A DNA stretch of 13,739 bases from Campylobacterota bacterium (GTDB lineage: Bacteria > Campylobacterota > Campylobacteria > Campylobacterales > SZUA-545): assembly GCA_030836705.1 (NCBI GenBank), contig JAUPLZ010000370.1:1-13739 (forward strand), in the 5' to 3' direction. Under the pieces are notes generated by a model. That model was not told where the DNA came from. It worked only from the letters and a program-made list of their open reading frames with translations, and ran no database searches. Below, in pieces: positions 6,540 to 13,690 of this stretch. Within the stretch, counting starts at the first letter, position 1, and each line of letters opens with the position of its first letter. The translations under genes and the position numbers were made by a program.

Positions 6540-7384
6540 AAGTAACTATTTATTATCAAAAGAAGAGATTCGCCAAGTCTGGTCGGAAACTTTTCTTTTG
6601 CCTCATCTCTTAACTCATCAAGTAGCACTTTTTTATACTTTAAAGCCTCTTCCAGCCCCAGCAGATTAACAAAACTATTTTTAAATTTATCGTTATTGGT
6701 CGTTTTTCCGGCATCTTTTGAACTCTTAGTGACATCTATAATGTCGTCCTCCACTTGAAACAACAATCCAAGCTTTAGACCGAACTCATATATATTTTTT
6801 TCTATCTCGCTATCTGCTTGCGATATTATTGCTCCCATCTCAAGACTTGATGCTATCAAAAAACCTGTTTTTCTATTGTGTAAAAATTTTAACTTTTCAA
6901 TATCCAGTTTTGTGTTTTCAAAAAAGCAATCTATCGCTTGCCCTAAAACCATTCCGCTAATTCCGCCGTTAAAAGAGAGAGAATTAACTAGTTTTACAAT
7001 GGTGTTAGAATCGAATGGGGAGTTTGCAAGAAGATAAAAAGCATGCGTATTTAAACCATCACCGACCAAAATAGCAGTCGCATCGTCATACTCGACATGC
7101 AATGTTGTGTTTCCCCTTCTTAAATCTGCATTATCCATAGCAGGCAAATCATCATGTATGAGAGAATATGTATGCAAAAGCTCGACCGCCAACGCTACCG
7201 AAAAGCTATTTTTTACAAGCCTTGGCTCAAGCGCCTCAACAACGCTTAAAAGAAGCCTTGGTCTAAACCTCTTTCCGCCTGCCAATATCATTTTTGCAAA
7301 GGCTTTGTTATAGTTTGGGTGAAAGCTTGAAGCTTGCGGGATATTATTTGTCAAAAAATTTTCAAAATCTTCTAAAATACTCAT
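6536..7384 (-). CDS. ispA: Short-chain polyprenyl (farnesyl/geranyl) diphosphate synthase
   Basis: Predicted cytoplasmic trans-prenyltransferase of 282 aa that condenses IPP with DMAPP or GPP. Typical features are GGKRFRP (36-42), the first Asp-rich motif DDLPAMD (78-84), GQAID (148-152), and FQVEDDIID (209-217) carrying the second Asp-rich motif. The DDxxxxD spacing of the first motif is the bacterial FPP/GPP-synthase type, so farnesyl diphosphate is the likely product, but chain length cannot be fixed by eye. Farnesyl diphosphate feeds undecaprenyl phosphate, quinone side chains and haem modification. It is the last gene of the long minus-strand train, 21 bp after the PDZ gene. Its TAA overlaps the pilT TAA, leaving no terminator between them. 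Confidence 0.93.
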   Translation of the reverse strand: MSILEDFENFLTNNIPQASSFHPNYNKAFAKMILAGGKRFRPRLLLSVVEALEPRLVKNSFSVALAVELLHTYSLIHDDLPAMDNADLRRGNTTLHVEYDDATAILVGDGLNTHAFYLLANSPFDSNTIVKLVNSLSFNGGISGMVLGQAIDCFFENTKLDIEKLKFLHNRKTGFLIASSLEMGAIISQADSEIEKNIYEFGLKLGLLFQVEDDIIDVTKSSKDAGKTTNNDKFKNSFVNLLGLEEALKYKKVLLDELRDEAKEKFPTRLGESLLLIINSYF

Positions 7385-7405
7385 ACGAACACTCTTTTCT
7401 TTTTA

Positions 7406-8434
7406 TTATTTAATAGTGAAAAAAAACTGAAAATCATCCCTTTCGAGCAAAATCAAACTATCAATATTGCTTTTTTTAGAGATAATTTCCGTTAATTCTT
7501 TTATACTTGAAATATTTTGCCCATCGATTTTTATAATCCTATCGCCAGCTCTTAATCCTGTTTTATAAGCATAAGAATTTTTCTTTATCTCGACTATCAC
7601 TAAATTATTATCAAAAAATATTCCAAATCTTTCCAAAAATGTATCTGATATAAAACCGCCGCCGTATCTTATATCTGTCTTAACATCAAATATTTTTATC
7701 TTGCCGTCTCTTTTGATTTTAACTTTTAGATTCGTATTTGGCTCTGAAAATAAAATTTTATTTGAAAAAAGATCTATCCTTGGAGTACTAATAGAATCTA
7801 TTGAAAGCATCTCGTCATTTTCTTGAAATGGATTTGAAGGGAAAAAAACATCTACTTTGTCAACATATATTTTCCCTTTAGCCTCTTTTAGCCTAATGCC
7901 GATATCGGAGTATACGGAGTTTGTTTTTGCTAAAAAACCCTGCAAATATTCAGCAGATACAAAACCGAAATTACCGCTTCCTATTCCGGCAACCGTGTAG
8001 CACTTTGAACCGATTATTTTTTTATTTGTATCTTTTTGACTAAACTTGCCAAAACCGTCAACTCCATTTTGAAAACCTGTTATTTTTCCTAAGATGAAAT
8101 TAGTCTTGCTTATTAAGGCCAGCTCTCTTTTTTTGTTTAAGTCAGAAACTTTTTTAAACTTTACCGGCTTTAACTTTTTTTGTGATTTTATTTTAAAAAG
8201 ACGAACAAACGGGTCGTAATTTTTTAGCTCATACTCTTTTGGAAAATTTGTGATTTTTTTCAACGGATCATGACACAATAGTTCGTTTTCACTTGTAGCT
8301 ACACACAAAACATCTGAAATTATATACATAGACTGAGAGTTCTTTTGAAAACACTGTCCAAAATCACTCTCGCTTGAAAATGCAAAGCTAGCCAAAAAAA
8401 ACAAAAGAGACAAAATACTCTTTGGGTATTTCAT
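7406..8434 (-). CDS. Secreted tandem-PDZ protein of unknown function
   Basis: This predicted protein has 342 aa and a cleavable-looking signal (hydrophobic 8-19, then SSES), so it is probably periplasmic. The C-terminus (about 268-341) is a clear PDZ domain: VIVEIKKNSYAYKTGLRAGD, then IIKIDGQNISSIKELTEII. A second, weaker PDZ-like unit is at about 178-250 (IGIRL, then DEMLSIDS, then VKIKRDGKIKIF). The first 170 residues contain four cysteines (28, 44, 54, 145) and a Gly-rich run (AGIGSGNFGF), but I see no Ser/His/Asp protease triad. From memory, C. jejuni has a comparable periplasmic protein between ybaB and ispA. It starts 2 nt after the ybaB stop with no clear Shine-Dalgarno, so translation probably depends on coupling. 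It could scaffold or regulate envelope proteins; no function is known to me. Confidence 0.75.
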   Translation of the reverse strand: MKYPKSILSLLFFLASFAFSSESDFGQCFQKNSQSMYIISDVLCVATSENELLCHDPLKKITNFPKEYELKNYDPFVRLFKIKSQKKLKPVKFKKVSDLNKKRELALISKTNFILGKITGFQNGVDGFGKFSQKDTNKKIIGSKCYTVAGIGSGNFGFVSAEYLQGFLAKTNSVYSDIGIRLKEAKGKIYVDKVDVFFPSNPFQENDEMLSIDSISTPRIDLFSNKILFSEPNTNLKVKIKRDGKIKIFDVKTDIRYGGGFISDTFLERFGIFFDNNLVIVEIKKNSYAYKTGLRAGDRIIKIDGQNISSIKELTEIISKKSNIDSLILLERDDFQFFFTIK

Positions 8435-8436
8435 GG

Positions 8437-8751
8437 CTATTTTTTCATAAAAGGATTAAAGCCTGAGAGCATATTCATAGCAGCATCTCTTTTGCCGCTT
8501 TCTATCTCTTTTAAAACCTCGTTTATTGCAGAAATTAAAAGTATTTGCAGTGAATCTTTATCTTGCAAAAGAGAATCATCGATTTCAATATCATTTATCT
8601 CTCCTTTGCCGTTTGCTTTTACACACACCATGCCGCCGCCGCTTTTCGCTTGGTAGGTCTTTGATGCATTAATATTTTGTATCTCTTGAGTTTTTTTTTG
8701 AACCTCAGACAACATTTCACTTAAATTGCCCATATCTAACTTATCAAACAT
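8437..8751 (-). CDS. ybaB: YbaB/EbfC family nucleoid-associated protein
   Basis: Predicted small (104 aa) dimeric DNA-binding protein that coats or bends DNA. The YbaB pattern is visible: an N-terminal helix rich in charged residues (MLSEVQKKTQEIQNI), the strand region GGGMVCVKANGKGEINDIEID (39-59), LLQDKDSLQILLISAINEV, and a C-terminal helix ending in a short FNPFMKK tail. In many bacteria the gene lies next to dnaX and recR; here it lies between panD and the PDZ gene. From memory, a panD-ybaB pair also exists in Helicobacter pylori. Its ATG overlaps the panD stop by 1 nt (TAATG), with only a weak AGAGA site. Confidence 0.9.
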   Translation of the reverse strand: MFDKLDMGNLSEMLSEVQKKTQEIQNINASKTYQAKSGGGMVCVKANGKGEINDIEIDDSLLQDKDSLQILLISAINEVLKEIESGKRDAAMNMLSGFNPFMKK

Positions 8752-9116
8752 TATATCTCTTTTAGAATCTGCGTTATTTTGTTTTTATCATCAACCATAA
8801 CAACTATCGGCTCATAATTTTCAAGCTCTTTATCACTATATGTTGCATATGCAACTATAATAATCTTATCGTTAACTTGAACTCTTCTTGCAGCAGCACC
8901 ATTGAGGCAAATCTCGCCTTTTCCTGGCTCACCCTTGATAACATATGTTGAGAATCTCTCACCATTATTAATATTCAAAATCTCAACTTTTTGCCCAACT
9001 CTCATACAAGAAGCTTCGAGCAAATCTTGGTCTATGGTAATTGAGCCAATATAATCTAATTTAGCATCAGTTACTGTGGCTCTATGTATTTTTGAATAGA
9101 GCATCTCAAACTGCAT
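8751..9116 (-). CDS. panD: Aspartate 1-decarboxylase (pyruvoyl-dependent)
   Basis: Predicted enzyme of 121 aa that makes beta-alanine from aspartate for pantothenate and CoA synthesis. The proenzyme cleaves itself between Gly24 and Ser25 (YIGS), and Ser25 becomes the pyruvoyl group. Residue numbers coincide with the E. coli enzyme: Lys9, Arg54 and Tyr58 (ERFSTY) are in place, and NGAAARR follows. This supports the ATG at 9116 rather than the internal Met5. A GGAG site (9127-9124) lies 7 nt upstream, inside the ferredoxin gene, and the start overlaps the ferredoxin stop as TAATG. No panB or panC is in the window. Maturation often needs the PanZ factor only in enterics, so self-cleavage is expected here. 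Confidence 0.96.
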   Translation of the reverse strand: MQFEMLYSKIHRATVTDAKLDYIGSITIDQDLLEASCMRVGQKVEILNINNGERFSTYVIKGEPGKGEICLNGAAARRVQVNDKIIIVAYATYSDKELENYEPIVVMVDDKNKITQILKEI

Positions 9117-9496
9117 TAATAAACTCCAGACATTTTTTGCATATCAACAGGAGAAATAGCTTCTCCCCACATAAACTCGTTAATAAGATACTCACTTACT
9201 ACTTTTCCGCCGATAATATGCTCATCAACTATTCTTTCAACTTTCTCTTTATTAAGACCGGTATACATAAAATGCCCAGGCTCAACAATCATAATAGGAC
9301 CTTGAGAACATCTATTTAAGCACCCTGTTTGAACAGGCACAACGGTATTAATAACGCCTTTTTGCATAAGAATTTGAGACAAGTGCTGAAAAAGGTCTCT
9401 TGTTCCGGCATTAACACAGCTTGGCTTTGGAAAGTGCGGAGGTCTTTCTACCGAACACATAAACATATAAAAAGCCGGTTGAGGTATATTTTGCAT
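9116..9496 (-). CDS. Thioredoxin-like [2Fe-2S] ferredoxin
   Basis: Predicted small cytoplasmic electron carrier of 126 aa. Cys14, Cys27, Cys59 and Cys63 have the spacing C-x12-C-x31-C-x3-C, which closely resembles the thioredoxin-like ferredoxins of the Aquifex/Clostridium type and the NuoE fold. Surrounding motifs agree: FMCSVERPP, CVNAGTRDLF and TGCLNRCSQGP, then HFMYTGLNKEKVERIVDEHI near the C-terminus. It is a stand-alone ferredoxin; its redox partner is not evident. It has a good AAGGA site 6 nt upstream within murE, and both ends are fused to neighbours by TAATG overlaps. The position between murE and panD may reflect shared expression rather than a shared pathway. Confidence 0.9.
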   Translation of the reverse strand: MQNIPQPAFYMFMCSVERPPHFPKPSCVNAGTRDLFQHLSQILMQKGVINTVVPVQTGCLNRCSQGPIMIVEPGHFMYTGLNKEKVERIVDEHIIGGKVVSEYLINEFMWGEAISPVDMQKMSGVY

Positions 9497-10788
9497 TAGT
9501 TTTCCTTCTTTTTTAACACTTTTAAAATAATATTTTTGTCATTAAACTCGCGAATACTATCAGCAAACTCCTGAAAATTTTCATCGCCTTTGCCAAGAAC
9601 TAATAAAATTTCATCTTCTTTTAAGTTTTCTATGGCCATATTTATAGCAGCCTCTCTATCAGGCTCTATAATGACTTTCTCTTTGTTTTGAATACCCTTT
9701 AAAATATCATTGATTATGTCAATCGGGTTTTCGTTTCTAGGGTTATCGCTTGTTAAATAGATTCGCTTAGATTTTTTAGCAGCCGCAAAACCCATCTTCT
9801 CTCTCTTTGTTTTATCTCTATTTCCGCCAGCTCCAAAAAGAGTTATAATATTCTGCGAATCAATTGATTCCAAAACTTTTTCAATACCGTCATGAGTATG
9901 AGCAAAATCCACAATAATTCTAGGTTTTTCGGACACAACTTCCATCCGTCCGTATACGCCGCCGAAATTTTTTATTTTTTCACATATCTCTTCGAGCGGC
10001 TTTTTAATCAGCATTTTTACGGCAGCAATAGATGCTAGCATATTGTACAAATTAAAAACACCCATCATGCTGCTCTCAAAAATCGCTCTTTCATTTGCAT
10101 AATTAACTACGCCTGAGAGAAAATCTTTTGCAGTATAAGCCTCTATTCTAAAAGCCGAGGGATTGTTCAGTGAATATGTCATCGCATTTTTATAGTTAAA
10201 CTCAACAAAAGGGTCATCTTTGTTTATCAACTTTGGAGTTTCATCACTTAAAAATAAATTTTTGACACTCCTATAGTTTTCAAAAGTTTTGTGATAATCA
10301 AGATGATCACCCGTGATATTTGTATGAATTTTTAACGCAAAATCAATTGCTTCGATTCTTTTTTGATCTATTCCGTGTGAGCTTACTTCCATAACAAAAA
10401 AATCGCAGCCCTCTTTTTTTGCCAGTGAAATATTATTTATATTTTCAAGCAAAGAAGGTGTTGTCAGACCTTTTTCTGTAATTCTTTTTTCATTTATAAA
10501 AAACCCTCTTGTTCCAAGCAGAGCAGCTTTATATCCAAAATCAAGCAGTATGGAATAAATAAGAGCAGCTGTTGTTGTCTTACCGTTTGTGCCTGTTATT
10601 CCGATAACCTTTACATTGTTGATATCAAAATATTCTTTTAATTCATTAGGATAAATTATTTTTTTTGTTTTATTTTCAATAGCGCTATTTATAAACTTTT
10701 TTGATTGATTATCGGCTAGAAAAATAGTATTTTCATCGCACACTCTAGAGTCGTCGGTTATAAAATAATTATTTATTTTTATTTTCAA
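9496..10788 (-). CDS. murE: UDP-MurNAc-tripeptide synthetase (meso-DAP-adding enzyme)
   Basis: Predicted cytoplasmic ATP-dependent ligase that adds meso-diaminopimelate to UDP-MurNAc-L-Ala-D-Glu. It is 430 aa, shorter than E. coli MurE (495), because the N-terminal UDP-binding domain is reduced to about 55 residues. The P-loop is GITGTNGKTTTA (63-74); MEVSSHGID follows at 133-141, the probable carbamylated Lys is 176 (YRSVK), GRME is at 280-283, and DFAHTHDG at 294-301. SDNPRNENP (347-355) contains the DNPR motif specific for meso-DAP rather than lysine. GKGDE (399-403) replaces the common GKGHE. The start is TTG at 10788, overlapping the upstream TGA by 4 nt (TTGA); there is no good Shine-Dalgarno and no nearby ATG. 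Confidence 0.93.
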   Translation of the reverse strand: MKIKINNYFITDDSRVCDENTIFLADNQSKKFINSAIENKTKKIIYPNELKEYFDINNVKVIGITGTNGKTTTAALIYSILLDFGYKAALLGTRGFFINEKRITEKGLTTPSLLENINNISLAKKEGCDFFVMEVSSHGIDQKRIEAIDFALKIHTNITGDHLDYHKTFENYRSVKNLFLSDETPKLINKDDPFVEFNYKNAMTYSLNNPSAFRIEAYTAKDFLSGVVNYANERAIFESSMMGVFNLYNMLASIAAVKMLIKKPLEEICEKIKNFGGVYGRMEVVSEKPRIIVDFAHTHDGIEKVLESIDSQNIITLFGAGGNRDKTKREKMGFAAAKKSKRIYLTSDNPRNENPIDIINDILKGIQNKEKVIIEPDREAAINMAIENLKEDEILLVLGKGDENFQEFADSIREFNDKNIILKVLKKKEN

Positions 10789-11366
10789 AGTTGATGCGCT
10801 TTAATTTTTTTTAAAAGTTCTCTAATTTTTTCATCGGCTGGAAAAACAGCAGAAGCACTATCTAAATAGTTTAATGCCATATCTATATAATCATTTTTAA
10901 TCAATATATTTATAAATTCAAAAAAATCTTTTTTTTGAGTAATTATCACTTTTGTACTAAAAAAAATATTCTCAAGCAATTTTTTTGGATTTTCATTTTT
11001 TTGATATAGTTTTTTAAAATCGTCAAACAATATACCATCTTCATTTTCGAGTGCTTTTTCAAACTCTTCATTTGTTTCTGAAATATTTTTTACCAACCCT
11101 ATTTCAAGCGATTCAACTAATGACTCAAGAATGGTATAACTATTTTTATTATCAACATCTTTTGCAATATTATAAAAATCAAAAAGAGGAAGAACTTCGT
11201 CATATAGCTCTTTAGATACCGAACAAAGTAGCACTCCGGCTTTTGCATCTAAATTATTTGGATTTTCTTTGTATAGAATAGAAAAAAATTTTAGCGCATT
11301 TTCAAAATCTTTCTCTCTAGCACATTTATTGGCAGTATTTAAAAGTTTTTTATTTTTATTATTCAT
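10785..11366 (-). CDS. TPR-like helical protein of unknown function
   Basis: This predicted protein has 193 aa, no signal peptide and no membrane segment, so it is probably cytoplasmic. It looks wholly helical and is rich in Lys, Glu and Asn. The N-terminus (about 5-50: AREKDFENALKFFSILYKEN then PNNLDAKAGVLLC) resembles a tetratricopeptide unit, and the C-terminus (about 160-190: MALNYLDSASAVFPADEKIR) resembles another; the middle is unrecognised. It begins 9 nt after the nifU-like gene, in very AT-rich sequence without a Shine-Dalgarno. It ends by a 4-nt overlap with murE, which suggests coupling. From memory, C. jejuni has an unnamed gene in the same slot. A protein-interaction role is inferred from the fold only. 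Confidence 0.8.
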   Translation of the reverse strand: MNNKNKKLLNTANKCAREKDFENALKFFSILYKENPNNLDAKAGVLLCSVSKELYDEVLPLFDFYNIAKDVDNKNSYTILESLVESLEIGLVKNISETNEEFEKALENEDGILFDDFKKLYQKNENPKKLLENIFFSTKVIITQKKDFFEFINILIKNDYIDMALNYLDSASAVFPADEKIRELLKKIKAHQL

Positions 11367-11375
11367 ATTTAAAAA

Positions 11376-11657
11376 TTAAAGAAGATTATTAAGATTTGAT
11401 TCCATGCCATGCGGAACATTGACAACTATCAAATCAGGATGAATATCAATTCTAATCTGTCTTTCAACAGTATATTTGATAGTTTGATTACTACTTGCGC
11501 ATCCAATACAGCCGCCTTGCAACTGTACATAAATAACGCCATTTTTTATATCAATCAACTGTATATCTCCACCATCCAAAGCAAGCATAGGCTTGACTTT
11601 GTTTAGTGAATTTTTAACAGCTGGTTTTAAATCTTCATCACTAAATGGTAGATTCAC
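11376..11657 (-). CDS. NifU C-terminal-domain (Nfu-type) Fe-S scaffold protein
   Basis: Predicted small (93 aa) cytoplasmic protein that carries or transfers Fe-S clusters. It consists only of the NifU C-terminal domain: VKPMLALDGGDIQLIDI, then QLQGGCIGCASSNQTIK with the cluster-binding Cys50-x-x-Cys53, then VPHG near the end. It is distinct from the large NifU scaffold, which also has IscU-like and ferredoxin parts. The start is GTG at 11657, 16 nt after rplQ, with only AGAGA about 10 nt upstream. The only internal Met (24) would remove the first helix. It directly follows the ribosomal-protein genes, so its expression may track growth rate. Confidence 0.92.
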   Translation of the reverse strand: MNLPFSDEDLKPAVKNSLNKVKPMLALDGGDIQLIDIKNGVIYVQLQGGCIGCASSNQTIKYTVERQIRIDIHPDLIVVNVPHGMESNLNNLL

Positions 11658-11673
11658 GACAAAGGTTCTCTAA

Positions 11674-12030
11674 TTATCCATCAATTAATGAAACTAAAGC
11701 CATTTGAGTGGCATCGCCTCTTCTTACTCTTGTTCTTTTTATTGTTGTATATCCGCCGTTTCTTGAAGAATACTTTATCGCTATCTCTTCAATAAGCTTC
11801 TTTGTTGCTTCTTTATTTTGCAATATAGCAAAAACAGCTCTATGTGCATTAAAATCACCTTTTTTTGCAGCAGTTAACAGCTTGTCAAAAAAAGATTTTA
11901 ATTCTTTTGCTTTTGGAAGCGTAGTCTCTATCTTTTCACTATTAATCAAAGCTATTGAAAGATTTTTTAACAACGCTTTTCTGTGAGAAGAAGTTCTATT
12001 TAATTTTCTATGTGCTATTCGGTGTCTCAT
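11674..12030 (-). CDS. rplQ: 50S ribosomal protein L17
   Basis: Structural protein of the large ribosomal subunit, 118 aa. The L17 signature is plain: MRHRIAHRKLNRTSSHRKAL, then LKNLSIALINSEKIETTLPKA, and the end YTTIKRTRVRRGDATQMALV. It starts 4 nt after the rpoA stop; AAGG about 9 nt before the ATG overlaps the last rpoA codons. This is the usual last gene of the alpha operon, but here the same-strand genes carry straight on into the nifU-like gene with no visible terminator hairpin in the 16-nt gap. Confidence 0.98.
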   Translation of the reverse strand: MRHRIAHRKLNRTSSHRKALLKNLSIALINSEKIETTLPKAKELKSFFDKLLTAAKKGDFNAHRAVFAILQNKEATKKLIEEIAIKYSSRNGGYTTIKRTRVRRGDATQMALVSLIDG

Positions 12031-12034
12031 ATCA

Positions 12035-13036
12035 TTAACCTTTCATCTCAGCAACTTTTTGCTGAAAAATTTCTACTATTTCATTAGGCAGAGGCTCTCC
12101 AGCTCCCACACCCATATCTATTAAACTTTGCTTAATCTCATCTAAAGATTTTTTACCTAAGTTCTTTACTCTTGCTAATTCAGCCTCACTCATAAGAACA
12201 AGTTCGCCTACAAATTTTATTTCCGATCTTGTTAGACAATTATGACTTCTAGCAGAAAGATTTATCTCTTCAATTTTCATTAAAAGCTTTTTAAGTATCT
12301 CGTCATGCTCTTTCGAGATAGTGCTTTTTGAACTTTGCTGAGGCTTAAATTTCATACCAAAAACTTCTAGCTGTCTAAACATTGTCTTTACTGCGTCATC
12401 AAAAACTTTAGTTGGCTCAACTTGACCATCAGTTACGATATCAAAAACTATTTTTTCAAAATTTGGATTATCTTCAACAAGAACTTTTTCAAGTGTATAG
12501 TTTGCCTTTTTTACCGGCATAAAGTACGCATCGAGAGGCAAATAACCTGCTTCAGTAACATCTCTTATATCTTCACTAGGAACATAACCTATTCCTTTTT
12601 CAATTATTAAAGAGATATTAAGCGCACCGTCCTCGTTAATAGTAGCAAAATAATTATCAGGAGTTTCAACTTCAACTTTATCATTATTAAAACTTTTTCC
12701 CGTAAGCTCTGCCGGACCTTTAAAAGAATAATCAACTTTCACCTTTTCAAAATCATCTTTGATTTTGAATCTAATATTTTTTAAATTAACAATAAGTGCT
12801 GCAACATCCTCAAGCACCCCTCTAATACTATCAAACTCATGGCTAGCATTTTCAATTTTTACTGCCGTTGGAGCAAAACCTACTGTGCTGCTGAGAATGA
12901 TTCTTTTTAAAGGATGTGCTAATGTAATTGCATAACCAATATCAAATGGAGATATCGATATTTTTGCATGATTACCATCTATGCTTTCTATCTCATATTT
13001 GTTTGGTACAAATGGTGATGTTTTGATTTTTTTCAT
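12035..13036 (-). CDS. rpoA: DNA-directed RNA polymerase subunit alpha
   Basis: Alpha subunit of RNA polymerase, 333 aa, which dimerises to start core assembly and contacts promoters and activators. The N-terminal domain spans about 1-230 (GYAITLAHPLKRIILSS at 34-50; IRGVLEDVAALIVNLK at 71-86). A linker at about 231-245 leads to the C-terminal domain: SARSHNCL with Arg263 matching the DNA-contacting Arg265 of E. coli, then NLGKKSLDEIK (292-302). An AAGGTG site lies 7 nt before the ATG, and rpsD ends 13 nt upstream. The rpsK-rpsD-rpoA-rplQ order is the conserved alpha operon. Confidence 0.98.
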   Translation of the reverse strand: MKKIKTSPFVPNKYEIESIDGNHAKISISPFDIGYAITLAHPLKRIILSSTVGFAPTAVKIENASHEFDSIRGVLEDVAALIVNLKNIRFKIKDDFEKVKVDYSFKGPAELTGKSFNNDKVEVETPDNYFATINEDGALNISLIIEKGIGYVPSEDIRDVTEAGYLPLDAYFMPVKKANYTLEKVLVEDNPNFEKIVFDIVTDGQVEPTKVFDDAVKTMFRQLEVFGMKFKPQQSSKSTISKEHDEILKKLLMKIEEINLSARSHNCLTRSEIKFVGELVLMSEAELARVKNLGKKSLDEIKQSLIDMGVGAGEPLPNEIVEIFQQKVAEMKG

Positions 13037-13049
13037 TAGTCACACCTTA

Positions 13050-13676
13050 TTATTTAGAATACAATTCAACAATTAGTCTTTCTTCAATTGGAAGTGCAAG
13101 TTCTTCTCTTTCAGGATTTCTTGTAAATATTCCAGCTTTTTTCTCTTTATCAACATCAACCCATGCGCTTATTCCAGTTTGGTTAGTTAGTTCAAGCGCT
13201 CTTGATATTTGTTCGTTATTTTTCATTTTTTCACGAACTTCAACTTTTTGACCAGGTCTTAATCTGTATGAAGGAATATTTACGCTTTTTCCGTTAACTA
13301 AAATATGCCCGTGAGTTACAATTTGTCTTGCAAATGCTCTTGTTGTAGCAAATCCCATTCTATAAACTACATTATCTAATCTTTGCTCTAGCAACAATAA
13401 GAAGTTTGCACCAGTATTTCCTTCCATTCTGTTAGCTTCTTTATAAGTTAACAAACACTGTTTTTCAGAAATTCCGTACATATATCTTACTTTTTGTTTT
13501 TCGCGAAGTTGAGTTCCATACTCACTTACTTTAGATCTTCTTTGACCATGCTGTCCTGGAGCGTAAGGGCGTTTTTCTAATGAGCTCTTACCCGCAAGTC
13601 TTCTTTCGCCTTTTAGGCCTAGGCTTACACCTAATCTTCTTTCAATCTTTTCTACAGGACCAATATATCTTGCCAT
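13050..13676 (-). CDS. rpsD: 30S ribosomal protein S4
   Basis: Primary 16S rRNA-binding protein of the small subunit, 208 aa, often also the translational repressor of the alpha operon. The N-terminus MARYIGPVEKIERRLG and the block RPYAPGQHGQRR are typical. The N-terminal part has no cysteines before residue 70, so it is the zinc-free form. The S4 RNA-binding domain covers about 97-160 (QRLDNVVYRMGFATTRAFAR, then GHILVNGKSVNIPSYRLRPG). An AAGGTAG site precedes the ATG by about 7 nt. Autoregulation is known for E. coli S4, but I see no recognisable target structure here. Confidence 0.98.
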   Translation of the reverse strand: MARYIGPVEKIERRLGVSLGLKGERRLAGKSSLEKRPYAPGQHGQRRSKVSEYGTQLREKQKVRYMYGISEKQCLLTYKEANRMEGNTGANFLLLLEQRLDNVVYRMGFATTRAFARQIVTHGHILVNGKSVNIPSYRLRPGQKVEVREKMKNNEQISRALELTNQTGISAWVDVDKEKKAGIFTRNPEREELALPIEERLIVELYSK

Positions 13677-13690
13677 TTTTTACTACCTTT

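Noticed and set aside
9092..9319. 75-codon plus-strand frame across panD and the ferredoxin
   Set aside because: It is antisense to two well-supported genes and shows no recognisable motif or ribosome binding site.
11658..11673. Terminator after rplQ
   Set aside because: The gap is only 16 nt and holds no hairpin or T-tract, so transcription probably continues into the nifU-like gene.
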